Under the pieces are notes generated by a model, which was given only the letters and a program-made list of their open reading frames with translations, was not told where the DNA came from and searched no databases. The translations under genes and the position numbers were made by a program. Source: Sphingobium sp. JS3065 (GTDB lineage: Bacteria > Pseudomonadota > Alphaproteobacteria > Sphingomonadales > Sphingomonadaceae). Taken from it: 64,000 nt of DNA. This document shows, piece after piece, positions 17,257 through 30,134 of this stretch. The stretch is taken from the NCBI RefSeq assembly GCF_026427355.1, contig NZ_CP102664.1, positions 1,054,001 to 1,118,000 of the forward strand, in the 5' to 3' direction. Every line of letters begins with the position of its first letter. Within the stretch, counting starts at the first letter, position 1.

Positions 17257-18182
17257 GGCGGCGGCACGGCGGCCGCGTTCGCCCCCGCTTCCGGCCGAAT
17301 GGGCGGCTCGACCGGCGCATTGGCATCGTTCCGCGTCACCGTTTCCTCGAATGAACGCTCCACCACCACGGCGTCGACCCTGGACGGATTGGCGAGCGGC
17401 ACGCCATAGGCGATCTCGCCTTCGATCCGCACGATCACCGCGACTGGAATATTGGGCTGATAGACCCCGCCGATCCCCGACGTCACCAGCAGGTCGCCCG
17501 GCTTGAACGGATTGCGCCCCGCCGCCAATGCCCGGATTTCCAGAGTTCCGTCGCCAAGCCCGGTGGAAATGGCGGGCACGCTGTCATCGGCCCGCCTCAC
17601 CGGCACGATATTGCTGGTGTCGGTCAGCAGCAGCACTTCGGCCGTATTGGGCGTGGTGACATGGATGCGCCCGATCAGCCCTTCGGGCGCGCGCACCGGC
17701 ATTCCCGGCCGCACCCCCTGCCAGCGTCCCGCATTCAGCCGGGCATAGCGCCGCGTGCTGGAAGAGGAGGAAGCGATCAGCCGCGCCGTCAGCAATTCGC
17801 TGCCGTCATCCTCGACCAGCTTCAACAGTTTCTTGAGCCGCAGATTTTCCTGCGCCACCGCCTTCGCCTCGATGATCCGGTTGCGGTCGTTCTCCACCTG
17901 CCGCCGCAGCGCGACATTCTGCGACCCGGCGCGCCAGAAGGAGGTCAGCACCTCATCGACCGAAGCGACCCCGCTCACCATATTCTTGAGCGTCAGGGAA
18001 GCCGGGCGCGTGATCTCCGCCGTCGCGATGCGGATCGCGGCGAAGCCGGTCGGATCGAAAATGGCGACAACCACCAGAAGCAGGCCGACGGCGGCGCCGG
18101 TCATCGCCACGACATAGCTGGCGAAGAGGCTATATTGCGCCTTCCGGTTGTGCCCGGGGCGTCGGCTGGATGGCCGCGCCAT
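17253..18182 (-). CDS. mreC: rod shape-determining protein MreC
   Basis: This periplasmic scaffold of the elongasome has 309 residues. It has an N-terminal membrane helix at about residues 20-45, a coiled coil (NVALRRQVENDRNRIIEAKA) and two beta domains with ARLNAGRWQGVRPGMPV and GLIGRIHVTTPNTAEVLLLT. The C-terminal 25 residues are disordered and proline-rich. It lies 9 bp after mreB in the same operon. Confidence 0.95.
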   Translation of the reverse strand: MARPSSRRPGHNRKAQYSLFASYVVAMTGAAVGLLLVVVAIFDPTGFAAIRIATAEITRPASLTLKNMVSGVASVDEVLTSFWRAGSQNVALRRQVENDRNRIIEAKAVAQENLRLKKLLKLVEDDGSELLTARLIASSSSSTRRYARLNAGRWQGVRPGMPVRAPEGLIGRIHVTTPNTAEVLLLTDTSNIVPVRRADDSVPAISTGLGDGTLEIRALAAGRNPFKPGDLLVTSGIGGVYQPNIPVAVIVRIEGEIAYGVPLANPSRVDAVVVERSFEETVTRNDANAPVEPPIRPEAGANAAAVPPP

Positions 18183-18191
18183 GCTGCCCCC

Positions 18192-19250
<1,059 letters not shown>

Positions 19251-19385
19251 TCAGCCCGCCGCCCCGGCGAAGCGAACCGGGGACGGTCGGAAAGTTCGCC
19301 CCACGTTCCACCCGCCCCTGGGTCAGCAAATTTTCTTGAGGCTTGTGTCTCGCGGAAAGCGCTCGCTTGGGCTAGTCACTAATCA

Positions 19386-21158
19386 ATGTCAATACGCCGT
19401 CTGCCCGAACATCTGGTCAATCGCATCGCCGCGGGCGAAGTGGTCGAAAGGCCCGCCAGCGCGCTCAAGGAAATCGTTGAAAATGCGGTGGATGCCGGAT
19501 CTCGCAGGATCGCCATCCGCATTTCCAACGGCGGCCTCGACCGGATCGAAGTCAGCGACGACGGCTGCGGCATGGACTCGGGGGAGATCGCGCTGGCGCT
19601 GGAACGTCACGCCACGTCCAAATTGCCCGACGACGCCATCGAAAATGTCGCCACCCTGGGTTTCCGGGGCGAAGCGCTGCCCTCTATCGCCAGCGTGGCG
19701 CGTCTTTCCATCGACAGCCGCCCAGCGGGAAGCGACGGCTGGAACCGCACCGTCGACAATGGCGTGGTGGTGAACGAAGGCCCCGCCGCCTTGCCGCCCG
19801 GCACGCGCGTCATAGTGGAGCAATTGTTCGGGAAAGTCCCCGCCCGCCGCAAATTCCTGCGTTCGGCCAAGGCGGAATATGCCGCCTGTATGGACGTGGT
19901 CCGCCGCCTCGCCATGGCGCATCCTGCCATCGCCTTCAGCATGGAGCATGACGGCCGCCGCGTGCTGGGCGTGCAGGCGGACGAAGCGCGGGAAGACCGG
20001 GTCGCCGCGCTCACCGACAGGGCGCTGGCGGACAATCATGTGATCGTCGCGCTGGAAAGGGAAGGGGTGCGCCTTTCCGGCGTGGCGTCGCTGCCAACCT
20101 ATAATCGCGGCGTGGGCGATCATCAGTTCCTGTTCGTGAATGGCCGCCCCGTGCGCGACCGGCTGCTCGTCGGCGCGGTGCGCGGCGCCTATGCCGACAT
20201 GCTGGCACGGGACCGGCACCCGGTCGTCGCCCTGTTCCTCGACGTTCCGCCGCTGGAGGTGGACGTCAACGTCCACCCCGCCAAGACCGAGGTGCGCTTC
20301 CGCGATCCGGCGCTGATCCGGGGCATGATCGTCTCCGGCCTGCGCCGCGCCCTCGACGCGGAAGGCTTCCGGGCCGTCCAGCATGCCGACCCCGCCGCCC
20401 TGTCCGCATGGAAGCCCGAACCTCTTTCCCCTACGCCGATCGGCGCCATGCCGATCTTCGAAGCGGCTGGCGCGCCCGTCCCCGGCTATTCGGTGGCGGA
20501 CCGCCGCCCCAGCTTCATCACGCCTCCGCCGCAAGCCCGCGCCGAACCCGCCGCCGCGCCCGCCCCGGAAGGAAGCAGCTTCCCGCTGGGCGTGGCGCGG
20601 GGCCAGGTCGCCCGCACCTATATCGTGGCCGAAGCCGAAGACGGCCTCGTCATCGTCGACCAGCACGCCGCCCATGAACGGCTGACCCTGGAACGCATGC
20701 GCCGGGCCATGGAGGGGCAGAGAGTGGCCGCCCAGGCGCTCCTGCTCCCCGAAGTGGTCGAACTGGACGAACCTGCCTGCGACCGGCTGGAAGCGCGCAT
20801 CGCGGAACTCAGGGATTTCGGCCTCGAACTGGAACGCTTCGGCCCCGCCGCCATGTTGGTGCGCGCCACTCCGGCGATGTTGGGGCAGGGCGACGTGCAG
20901 GGGCTGGTGTCCGATCTTGCCGACGATCTTGCCGCCTATGATAGCGCCCTGTCCTTGAAGGAGCGCCTCGATCTGGTCGCCGCCACCATGGCCTGTCACG
21001 GCTCCGTCCGCGCAGGCCGGATATTGAGCGTGGCGGAAATGAACGCCCTGCTCCGCGAAATGGAAGTCACCCCCCGCAGCGGCCAGTGCAATCATGGCCG
21101 CCCGACCTGGGTGAAGCTTGGGCATGGCGACATCGAAAAATTGTTCGGCAGAAAGTGA
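19386..21158 (+). CDS. mutL: DNA mismatch repair protein MutL
   Basis: MutL couples mismatch recognition by MutS to strand removal. The 590-residue protein has the GHKL ATPase motifs ENAVDAGS, DDGCGM and GFRGEALPSIASV in the first 110 residues. A proline/alanine linker at about residues 335-400 precedes the C-terminal dimerisation/endonuclease domain. The metal-binding nuclease motif DQHAAHERLTLE begins at residue 425, and QCNHGRP lies near the end. This makes it a nicking MutL, as in organisms without MutH. The start is the ATG at 19386. Confidence 0.97.
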   Translation: MSIRRLPEHLVNRIAAGEVVERPASALKEIVENAVDAGSRRIAIRISNGGLDRIEVSDDGCGMDSGEIALALERHATSKLPDDAIENVATLGFRGEALPSIASVARLSIDSRPAGSDGWNRTVDNGVVVNEGPAALPPGTRVIVEQLFGKVPARRKFLRSAKAEYAACMDVVRRLAMAHPAIAFSMEHDGRRVLGVQADEAREDRVAALTDRALADNHVIVALEREGVRLSGVASLPTYNRGVGDHQFLFVNGRPVRDRLLVGAVRGAYADMLARDRHPVVALFLDVPPLEVDVNVHPAKTEVRFRDPALIRGMIVSGLRRALDAEGFRAVQHADPAALSAWKPEPLSPTPIGAMPIFEAAGAPVPGYSVADRRPSFITPPPQARAEPAAAPAPEGSSFPLGVARGQVARTYIVAEAEDGLVIVDQHAAHERLTLERMRRAMEGQRVAAQALLLPEVVELDEPACDRLEARIAELRDFGLELERFGPAAMLVRATPAMLGQGDVQGLVSDLADDLAAYDSALSLKERLDLVAATMACHGSVRAGRILSVAEMNALLREMEVTPRSGQCNHGRPTWVKLGHGDIEKLFGRK

Positions 21159-21165
21159 CGCCTCC

Positions 21166-21222
21166 AAATCCTCCCCATCAAGGATGGGGAGGGGGACCGC
21201 CGAAGGCGGTGGAGGGGAATTG
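21166..21222. repeat. composite palindromic intergenic repeat after mutL
   Basis: Two hairpins lie in series: CTCCCCATC/GATGGGGAG (21171-21179 with 21183-21191, loop AAG) and ACCGCC/GGCGGT (21196-21201 with 21205-21210). Such C/G-rich repeats are commonly scattered in sphingomonad genomes. There is no T-tract, so a role as terminator of mutL is uncertain. Confidence 0.6.
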
Positions 21223-21308
21223 CGCAACCTCAGCCCCTCATGAGGCGCTTGCCTCCCCGGCACATATGCGCAAACCTAACCCCTGAAAACATCCGGAAGG
21301 AACCAGAA

Positions 21309-21821
21309 ATGAAGCGGCTTCTCTTCCTCTTCGCCCTCGCCCCGCTCAGCGCCCAGGCCGCACCCGCCCCCTGCGCCAGTCCTCCGCCGCTGGCCGAACC
21401 CTGGACGAGCTGGCCGCAAAGCGGGACCGCAACCGCCGGAGCCACGGTTTCCACCGCCCCCCGCCTGATCCTGGGCAAGCCGCTGACGGCAACGCTCCGC
21501 CCCGGCCCACAGGTTCAGTTCGCGGTCCCGCCGGGCAAGACCGTCCCCAAAAGCCATGCAGGCATCTTCACTCTGGCCGTCAAGAATCCGGCCCGCGTCG
21601 GCATAGCCCTGTCCGACGCCGCCTGGATCGATGTCGCCACCGGCACGACCGCGCTTGCATCGGTGGATCATGGCCACGGCCCGGATTGCGCCGGCATTCG
21701 CAAGATCGTCTGGTTCGACCTGTCGCCCGGCCTTCACGCCATCCAGATCGCGGGGGCGCTTAAGCCCACCATCCGGATCATGGCCGCCGACGCCCGCGCC
21801 AACCAGCCGCAGCCGCGCTGA
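21309..21821 (+). CDS. exported protein of unknown function
   Basis: The 170-residue product begins with a clear signal peptide (MKRLLFLFALAPLSAQAAPA) and is therefore periplasmic or secreted. The mature part is beta-rich with a conserved-looking stretch DCAGIRKIVWFDLSPGLHAI. An earlier start at 21240 would hide the signal peptide and was rejected. I recognise no family. It is convergent with the MaoC-like gene, whose stop lies 1 bp away. Confidence 0.75.
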   Translation: MKRLLFLFALAPLSAQAAPAPCASPPPLAEPWTSWPQSGTATAGATVSTAPRLILGKPLTATLRPGPQVQFAVPPGKTVPKSHAGIFTLAVKNPARVGIALSDAAWIDVATGTTALASVDHGHGPDCAGIRKIVWFDLSPGLHAIQIAGALKPTIRIMAADARANQPQPR

Positions 21822-21822
21822 A

Positions 21823-22287
21823 TTATGCGGGCCGCGTCCGGAACATCACGATCGGCTTCATCGACAGCACCGGCTCGTCGCGCTGGTTGAACAGCGTGAC
21901 GAGCGTCGTGATGACGCCCATTTCCGGTCGGCTGCGGGACGCCTTCTTCTCGATCACCTCGGAAGTCCCGCGCAGCGTGTCCCCCGGCCGCACGGGCTGC
22001 AACCAGCGCAGTTCATCGACGCCGATAGCCCCCAGGCCCGCCGGTCGAATGTTCGGCTCCCGCTGCCATCCCGCCACCATCATCTTCATCGACAGCGCCG
22101 TGCTGTGCCAGCCGCTGGAGGCGAGGCTGCCGAAATGGGTTTCTGCCGCCGCTTCGTCCGACAGGTGAAAGGGTTGCGGATCGAATTCCGTGGCGAAGGC
22201 GATGATCTCCTCGCGGCTGATGGTGTACGGGCCGAATTCCTTCCTGTCACCCAACGCTATGTCTTCGAAATAGATGATCTCGCTCAT
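21823..22287 (-). CDS. MaoC-like hot-dog fold (R)-enoyl-CoA hydratase/dehydratase
   Basis: This 154-residue single hot-dog domain protein has the MaoC catalytic pattern FDPQPFHLSDEAA (Asp and His of the hydratase site) and the helix ASSGWHSTALSMKMM. Members hydrate enoyl-CoA thioesters in fatty-acid or related acyl-CoA metabolism; the substrate cannot be told from sequence. The ATG at 22285-22287 starts MSEIIYFEDIALGD. Upstream in-frame sequence to 22545 is antisense to the next gene and was rejected. Confidence 0.88.
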   Translation of the reverse strand: MSEIIYFEDIALGDRKEFGPYTISREEIIAFATEFDPQPFHLSDEAAAETHFGSLASSGWHSTALSMKMMVAGWQREPNIRPAGLGAIGVDELRWLQPVRPGDTLRGTSEVIEKKASRSRPEMGVITTLVTLFNQRDEPVLSMKPIVMFRTRPA

Positions 22288-22336
22288 ACCCGTTCCTTCC
22301 ATTGCGGGCGAGACGTAATTTCCGTTTACGAAAACG

Positions 22337-23608
22337 TCAATGCTTGACAAGTCCGGCCAGAACCGCCGGATCGCCATCGCCCGGCAGCGGCGCAATTCCC
22401 AACAGCCGCGCCAGCAGGGGATAGACATCGACATTGGCGAAATCCGCCGGAGGCCGAAATCGAGCGTCGAACCCTGGCCCATTCGCGATGAACAACGCCT
22501 GCATCTCCGGCGCGCGCTGGTCCCAGCCATGATCGCCGCCGGCAAAGGGTTTGACAGGCGCGGTCGGCTGAATCACCCAGCCGGTCTCCCCCAGGCAGAA
22601 ATAGGCCGGAATGCGCCGGTGCGTGCCATAATGGAAATGCGCTGGAATATCGGCCTTGCGCCAGCATTGCATGTGCGGGTGCGGCTTCAATATGGCGGCC
22701 TCCAGCGCCGCCTCATGCCCCGGCTGGGCCGCGAGGCTGGCATAGGGGCCGCTCTCCACGATGCGATAATCCGCCGGGTTCGCGACCTTGTCCATCGCCA
22801 CCACTCGCTCGCTGGATTTCCGCGCCATGCCATGGTCGGACAGGATGATGAGATTGGCAGGCTGCCCCAGCGTCTTCAATCCCTCCACCAGCATGCCAAT
22901 CTGTCCGTCGACCTTCTGGGCGGCATCGGTGGTTTCGGTGGCGTCGGGGCCGTATATGTGCCCCGCCGTGTCGACCGCATCGAAATAAAGCGTCAGAAAG
23001 CGCGGCCGTATCTCCTTTGGGCGGCGCAGCAGGTCCAGCACCCCGTTCACCCGTTGCATGCCGGAGATTTCCTGATGGAATTGCGCCCAGTCGCTGGGCC
23101 GCGTGCCGCCGGTCAAAATGTAGGGCCAGGCCGAAGCCTTGCTAGCCCCCCAGGCGACATTGGAGCCGGGCCAGAACAGCGTCGCCGTCCGCACCCCCGC
23201 CTTTTCCGCCGTCACCCAGATCGGCTCGGCCTCCTTCCACCAATAGGGATCGTCGCTCGCCATGGTGAATGTCTCGCCGGGCCGGGAAGCATCCTCCATC
23301 TTGTTGGCGACGATGCCGCTATGGTCGGGCCGCTCGCCGGTCACGATTGCCCAATGATTGGGAAAGGTCTTGGTCGGAAAGGATGGCCGCATCGCCGACT
23401 CTACCCCGCCCGCCGCCAGCGCGGAGAGATGCGGCGTCACCTCCCGCTTCAGATAATCCGGCCGAAAGCCGTCGATGGACACCAATATGGTGACGGGCTG
23501 CCGCTGTTCGACAGGCGCGACCGAAACCGATGGCCGCTCGACCGGCACGCAAGCGCCAAGCGCGGCCAGCAGGAACAGACAGGCGAGGGGGAAGCGAAGG
23601 AAAAGCAT
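22337..23608 (-). CDS. ENPP-like ectonucleotide pyrophosphatase/phosphodiesterase lipoprotein
   Basis: This alkaline-phosphatase superfamily enzyme cleaves phosphodiester or pyrophosphate bonds, probably in the periplasm. The 423-residue protein starts with a lipobox LGAC (cysteine at residue 20). Metal and catalytic residues are visible: D46 in VSIDGFRPDY, the nucleophile T81 in PTKTFPNHW, SDHGMA and GDHGWD. The start at 23606-23608 keeps the signal peptide; the longer open frame to 23929 runs antisense to the next gene. Confidence 0.9.
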   Translation of the reverse strand: MLFLRFPLACLFLLAALGACVPVERPSVSVAPVEQRQPVTILVSIDGFRPDYLKREVTPHLSALAAGGVESAMRPSFPTKTFPNHWAIVTGERPDHSGIVANKMEDASRPGETFTMASDDPYWWKEAEPIWVTAEKAGVRTATLFWPGSNVAWGASKASAWPYILTGGTRPSDWAQFHQEISGMQRVNGVLDLLRRPKEIRPRFLTLYFDAVDTAGHIYGPDATETTDAAQKVDGQIGMLVEGLKTLGQPANLIILSDHGMARKSSERVVAMDKVANPADYRIVESGPYASLAAQPGHEAALEAAILKPHPHMQCWRKADIPAHFHYGTHRRIPAYFCLGETGWVIQPTAPVKPFAGGDHGWDQRAPEMQALFIANGPGFDARFRPPADFANVDVYPLLARLLGIAPLPGDGDPAVLAGLVKH

Positions 23609-23649
23609 GCCGCAATCCTTAACAGCCCGACCATGACGGTAAAGTGACG

Positions 23650-24171
23650 CTATTCCCCGATATAGGGCGCAAGAACCATCCACGCCGCCCGCTTGGCGTC
23701 CCGCGACATGCTGGCGAAGGCCCCGCTGGAGGAGGGCAGGTCGATCAAGGCCAATCCCACCCGTTCCCCAATCTGCCGCCGTCCATGCAGCGCCGCCGTC
23801 CTGCCGTTGAACGCCACCGCCTCCAGCGCCGGAAGCCGCTCCACGAAAGCCCCCAGATCGCGCAATTCCGCGCCCCGGATCGCGCTGTCCAGGCTTCCCT
23901 CCCGATCCGCGCTCTCGATCACGTCCCACAGGCCCACGCGCCGCGTCTTCAGTCGCTTCAGCCGCATGGCATAGGGCTGACCGCGCAGATCCTCCCCCAT
24001 CACATCCCCCATCAACGCCCAGAAGGCGTTGCTGCGATGCGCATAATATTCGCCCTGCTTGATCGACACGTCTCCGGGCAGGCTGCCCAGGATCAGCAGC
24101 CTTGTCCCCTCATCGACACTGGGCGGAAAGGCCGCCTTGCGCCGGGCGGGCATCTGTCCCGGCCGGAGCAT
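23650..24171 (-). CDS. family-6 uracil-DNA glycosylase (DNA-deoxyinosine glycosylase)
   Basis: This 173-residue protein of the uracil-DNA glycosylase superfamily reads GTRLLILGSLPGDVSIKQGE then YYAHRSNAFW, the motif-1 pattern of family 6 hypoxanthine-DNA glycosylases. It removes deaminated adenine or uracil in base-excision repair. FNGRTAALHG and LPSSSGAFA near the C-terminus match motif 2. The gene ends at 23650 and begins 6 bp after the ychF stop, so the two are probably co-transcribed. Confidence 0.85.
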   Translation of the reverse strand: MLRPGQMPARRKAAFPPSVDEGTRLLILGSLPGDVSIKQGEYYAHRSNAFWALMGDVMGEDLRGQPYAMRLKRLKTRRVGLWDVIESADREGSLDSAIRGAELRDLGAFVERLPALEAVAFNGRTAALHGRRQIGERVGLALIDLPSSSGAFASMSRDAKRAAWMVLAPYIGE

Positions 24172-24177
24172 CGGCGC

Positions 24178-25278
24178 CTAGACGTTGAAGCGGAACAGCA
24201 TGATGTCGCCGTCCTGCGTCACATAATCCTTGCCTTCGGAGCGCCATTTGCCCGCTTCCTTGGCCCCGGCCTCGCCCTTATACTGGACATAGTCGGCATA
24301 GGCCATGGTTTCGGCCCGGATGAAGCCCTTCTCGAAATCCGTATGGATCGCGCCCGCCGCCTGAGGCGCCTTCGACCCCTTGGTCACGGTCCAGGCGCGG
24401 GCCTCCTTCGGTCCCACGGTGAAGAAGGTGATAAGCCCCAACAACTCATAACCCGCCCGAATGATGCGAGCGAGACCAGCCTCGGCCAGCCCCAGCGCCT
24501 CCAGATATTCTGCGCGCTCCTCGACCGGCATGGTGACGAGTTCCGCCTCGATGGCGGCAGAGACGATTACCGCCTTGGCATTCTCCGCCGCGGCCTTCTC
24601 GAACACCCGTGCCGAATGGGCATTGCCGGTGGCGGCGCTGTCTTCCTCTACATTGCAGACGTAGAGGACCGGCTTGGCCGTCAGCAACTGCGCCTGACCG
24701 AAGAGCCGCTCTTCCTCGACATCCTTGGGCACGGTGAGCCGCGCAGGCTTGCCGTCGCGCAGCAGCTCCAGCGCCTGCCCCAGCACCGCAGCGGCGGCCT
24801 TGGCCTCCTTGTCGCCCTGCGCCGCCTTCTTGGCGAGGTTGGGCACGCGCTTTTCCAGGCTCTCCAGATCGGCCAGCATCAATTCGGTCTCGACCGTCTC
24901 GGCGTCGGCGATGGGATCGACCTTGCCCTCGACATGGGTGATGTCGCCATCCTCGAAACAGCGCAGCACATGCACGATGGCGTCCGTCTCGCGAATGTTG
25001 GCCAGGAACTGGTTGCCCAGACCCTCGCCCTTGGACGCGCCGCGCACCAGCCCGGCAATGTCCACGAAGCTGAGCTGCGTCTCGATGATCTTGGCGCTGC
25101 CGCCGATCTTCGCGATGGTCTGCAACCTGTCATCGGGCACGGCGACCCGGCCCTCGTTCGGCTCTATGGTGCAGAAGGGATAGTTCGCCGCCTGCGCCGC
25201 CTGCGTCTCCGTCAGCGCATTGAACAGGGTGGACTTGCCCACATTGGGAAGCCCGACGATACCGCAACGAAAACCCAT
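24178..25278 (-). CDS. ychF: redox-regulated ATPase/GTPase YchF
   Basis: This 366-residue OBG-family P-loop protein is universally conserved and binds ribosomes; it prefers ATP. P-loop GLPNVGKST is at residues 9-17, followed by switch regions (DIAGLVRGASKGEGLGNQFL), an alpha-helical coiled-coil insert and a C-terminal TGS domain (TFFTVGPKEARAWTV and AGAIHTDFEKGFIRAE). The usual NKxD specificity motif is replaced by a YVCNVEED region, as in YchF. The length is normal. Confidence 0.97.
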   Translation of the reverse strand: MGFRCGIVGLPNVGKSTLFNALTETQAAQAANYPFCTIEPNEGRVAVPDDRLQTIAKIGGSAKIIETQLSFVDIAGLVRGASKGEGLGNQFLANIRETDAIVHVLRCFEDGDITHVEGKVDPIADAETVETELMLADLESLEKRVPNLAKKAAQGDKEAKAAAAVLGQALELLRDGKPARLTVPKDVEEERLFGQAQLLTAKPVLYVCNVEEDSAATGNAHSARVFEKAAAENAKAVIVSAAIEAELVTMPVEERAEYLEALGLAEAGLARIIRAGYELLGLITFFTVGPKEARAWTVTKGSKAPQAAGAIHTDFEKGFIRAETMAYADYVQYKGEAGAKEAGKWRSEGKDYVTQDGDIMLFRFNV

Positions 25279-25343
25279 GCAACTGCCTTCACGTCAAGAT
25301 GATTGGCCGCGCCGATAGCCTTTTCCGCGCGCAAAGGCCAGCC

Positions 25344-26027
25344 TCAGTGCCGGAAGAATAGCGTTACCGAAGCCACATGATTGACGCGGGCATTGCCGCC
25401 CCGCTGATCGATATATTGGTTGAGATAGCCGATCTCCGCCGTCGAAGCCCCGCCCAGGCCCAGTTCCGCCCCGACAAAGCTGCGCAACTGATCGAACCCG
25501 CCTTTCGCGCCCCAATCGGTGCTGTTGAGCGCCACGAACCCCTCGCCGTAAACCAGCGCGTTCACCGCATTGCTGCCGGGCTTCAGCGGCTTTTCATAGC
25601 GCAGCATCTCGCGCAGCCGCCAGCCCATGTCGTCGCCGTTCGACCGCCAGCGTTGCTCCAGCCGGGTCCGCGAAGACAGTTCGCCGCCCCAGGGTTTCCC
25701 CATGACCCAACTGATCTGCTGGAAACCGCGCTCCTCATTCACGTCCCGGCCGCCCTCGACCGGTTGCACGACATGAGCATAGCCCTGATAGACGGTGAGG
25801 CTGGGCGAAAGCTTCCACCCCACCGCGCCCCGCAGGATCATCTGGTCCAGCCGGGACACGCCGTCCCACACCCGTGGCTGTAGCTCGGCGAAATAGACGA
25901 TCTTTCCAGAAACCGGCCCCATGGCGGTCAGATTGACCCAAAGCTGCTCATCCTCCGTCGTGCGGGCATGTGCATCAGGGGCGAGGCCTGCCAGGCAAGC
26001 GAAAAGAAGGAGAAGGAAACGGTGCAT
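25344..26027 (-). CDS. DUF2490-family putative outer-membrane protein
   Basis: This 227-residue protein has a signal peptide (MHRFLLLLFACLAGLAPDAHA). The mature part is aromatic and beta-rich, with the DUF2490 pattern EDEQLWVNLTAMGPVSGKIV, then LTVYQGYAHV and RTRLEQRW, and a C-terminal phenylalanine-rich strand (VTLFFRH) typical of outer-membrane beta-barrels. Function unknown. The start at 26025-26027 keeps the signal peptide. Confidence 0.82.
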   Translation of the reverse strand: MHRFLLLLFACLAGLAPDAHARTTEDEQLWVNLTAMGPVSGKIVYFAELQPRVWDGVSRLDQMILRGAVGWKLSPSLTVYQGYAHVVQPVEGGRDVNEERGFQQISWVMGKPWGGELSSRTRLEQRWRSNGDDMGWRLREMLRYEKPLKPGSNAVNALVYGEGFVALNSTDWGAKGGFDQLRSFVGAELGLGGASTAEIGYLNQYIDQRGGNARVNHVASVTLFFRH

Positions 26028-26128
26028 GGAAACCTCGAAATGGGACGCCATGAGGAGCGATGGGACGTCGCTTTAGCGACTTCGCCATTTCTCCATCATG
26101 TCCGAAAGGTAAGCGTTCGCGACCGGCA

Positions 26129-28439
<2,311 letters not shown>

Positions 28440-28461
28440 CGCTTGCCCACTCCAAAGAAAA

Positions 28462-28490
28462 ATCCCGCTTGCCGGGTAGGCAAGCGGGAT
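28462..28490 (-). terminator. rho-independent terminator of rplY
   Basis: On the minus strand a perfect 12-bp stem ATCCCGCTTGCC/GGCAAGCGGGAT with loop TACCC is followed by TTTTTC. It sits between rplY and pth. Confidence 0.9.
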
Positions 28491-28525
28491 CGAAATTTCC
28501 AGCCCGAAGGCTCAACCCGAAAGGC

Positions 28526-29140
28526 TCAGGCGCCCTCAGCCGGGGTCTCGTTATCGCCTTCGGCGCTCTTCAGGGCCGAGGGGGCAACGATGGTCGCGAC
28601 GGTGAAGTCGGTTTCGTCATGCGCGGCCTTGGCGCCCTTGGGCAGCTTCACGGCGCTGATGTGGATCGATTCGCCCACATCCAGGCCGGTCAGGTCGACG
28701 ATGACGTCGTCGGGGATTTCGGCCGCGTCGACGATCAGTTCGACCTCATGCGCGACGATGTTCAGCACGCCGCCCTTCTTGATGCCGGGCGAAGCGTCTT
28801 CATTGTCGAAGCGCACCGGCACGTTGACGTGGACGGTGGCATGTTCCGAAACGCGCAGGAAATCGGCGTGCAGCGGACGGTCGCTTACGGGGTGGAAAGC
28901 CACATCCTTGGGCAGGGTGCGGACGGCCTTGCCGTTCACCTCGACCATGACGACCGAATTGAAGAAGTGGCCGGTGCCGAGCAGCTTGTTGAGGAGCTTT
29001 TCCTCGACGTGGATCGACTGCGGTTCTTCATTGTTACCATAGATGACGGCGGGTACGCGGCCCTCACGGCGGAGAGCACGGGAGGCTCCCTTGCCTGCCC
29101 GATCGCGTGCCTCTGCCGACAGCGTAAGCTGCTCGCTCAT
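28526..29140 (-). CDS. rplY: 50S ribosomal protein L25 (Ctc form)
   Basis: This 204-residue protein of the long TL5/Ctc type binds 5S rRNA. The N-terminal L25 domain reads [20 protein letters not shown] then [12 protein letters not shown], and a C-terminal beta domain follows ([20 protein letters not shown]). The tail is acidic ([13 protein letters not shown]). The start is the ATG at 29138-29140. The rplY-pth order is common in bacteria. Confidence 0.96.
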   Translation of the reverse strand: MSEQLTLSAEARDRAGKGASRALRREGRVPAVIYGNNEEPQSIHVEEKLLNKLLGTGHFFNSVVMVEVNGKAVRTLPKDVAFHPVSDRPLHADFLRVSEHATVHVNVPVRFDNEDASPGIKKGGVLNIVAHEVELIVDAAEIPDDVIVDLTGLDVGESIHISAVKLPKGAKAAHDETDFTVATIVAPSALKSAEGDNETPAEGA

Positions 29141-29248
29141 TGCGTGTCTCCAAAAGCAAATTGATGTAATCGCCCGCCACGCCTCCAGGGATGACCATGT
29201 CGGGACCGGCGCCCAATAACAGAAAGGGGCGGGAAAGCAAGGGGCGCC

Positions 29249-30133
29249 CTATTGCACCCGCGTCACCCTGTACCCGCTGGCTTGCAGCAGTTCGACCAGA
29301 TTGCCCTTGCCCGCCAGGTGCCCCGCGCCCACGGCGATGAACGGTCGTCCCTTGATCGCCTCGACCGCCTTCACCCAATCCCGGTTGCGGTCGATCAGTA
29401 CGGCCTGCTCGACCACCGGATCGGGTTCCTCGCCGTTCTGATCCTCCTGCGCCAGCGTCGCGACGTCGCCCCTGATCCACGCCTTGAGGATGCGGTCGTA
29501 GAGCGTCCGCATATCCTTCGCCTCACGCACCGTATCGACCAGAAGCCGCTGCTGCGCGGCCCCTGGAAGCGTGTCGAAGGCCCGGAACTGCCGTTCCACC
29601 GTCTCCAGCCCGCTTGTCGGTTTCCCGCTATCCTTGAACGCGGCGATCAGCGCCGGTTCCACGCCATTATCCTGGCTGACATGCAATGCCTGCTGCGCCG
29701 CCGCGGAAAGCAGCATCGCCGCCGCCCAGCTTTCATAGCCGGAGAGCATCCGCACATCAGCGCCGCCATCGTGGGCGATCTGCTCCAGCGCGGCCCTGTC
29801 CTCGCGCGGCACCCGCGCCTCCAGCGGCGGAAGGCCCGGACTGCGCCCCATTTTCTCGAACTGCGCCAGCGTCCCCGCCTGATCCTGGATTTCCGCGGAT
29901 TCCAGCACCAGCCGGTCCGCGCGCGCCATGGCGTCCACGATCGACCCCGTCCGCCATTTCACATTGGCGGGCAGCACATGAATGGTCCCGAACAGCCATC
30001 CATCCATGCCCTTGCCCTCGACCCGCCAAAGCGCAGGCCCGCGGCCCTCAGGCGGGGCAGGGCGCTCATCCCCGCAAGCGACCAACAGGAAGAAAGCCGC
30101 CAGCCCCAGCCAGCAGGCCAGCCGATGCATCAT
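29249..30133 (-). CDS. TraB/GumN-family lipoprotein, second of a tandem pair
   Basis: This 294-residue protein of the TraB/PrgY/GumN superfamily has GxxH as its defining motif, seen here as WLFGTIHVLP. A C-terminal conserved part reads [19 protein letters not shown]. The N-terminus is a lipoprotein signal (FLLVAC). Related TIKI proteins are metalloproteases, but the bacterial role is unsettled. It begins 1 bp after the stop of its paralogue at 30135, so the pair is one operon. Two adjacent ATG codons are possible starts. Confidence 0.85.
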   Translation of the reverse strand: MMHRLACWLGLAAFFLLVACGDERPAPPEGRGPALWRVEGKGMDGWLFGTIHVLPANVKWRTGSIVDAMARADRLVLESAEIQDQAGTLAQFEKMGRSPGLPPLEARVPREDRAALEQIAHDGGADVRMLSGYESWAAAMLLSAAAQQALHVSQDNGVEPALIAAFKDSGKPTSGLETVERQFRAFDTLPGAAQQRLLVDTVREAKDMRTLYDRILKAWIRGDVATLAQEDQNGEEPDPVVEQAVLIDRNRDWVKAVEAIKGRPFIAVGAGHLAGKGNLVELLQASGYRVTRVQ

Positions 30134-30134
30134 C

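Noticed and set aside
19389..21263. 624-residue open frame antisense to mutL
   Set aside because: High-GC shadow of mutL; composition is rich in His/Arg/Gly/Asp without family motifs, while the sense frame is a full MutL.
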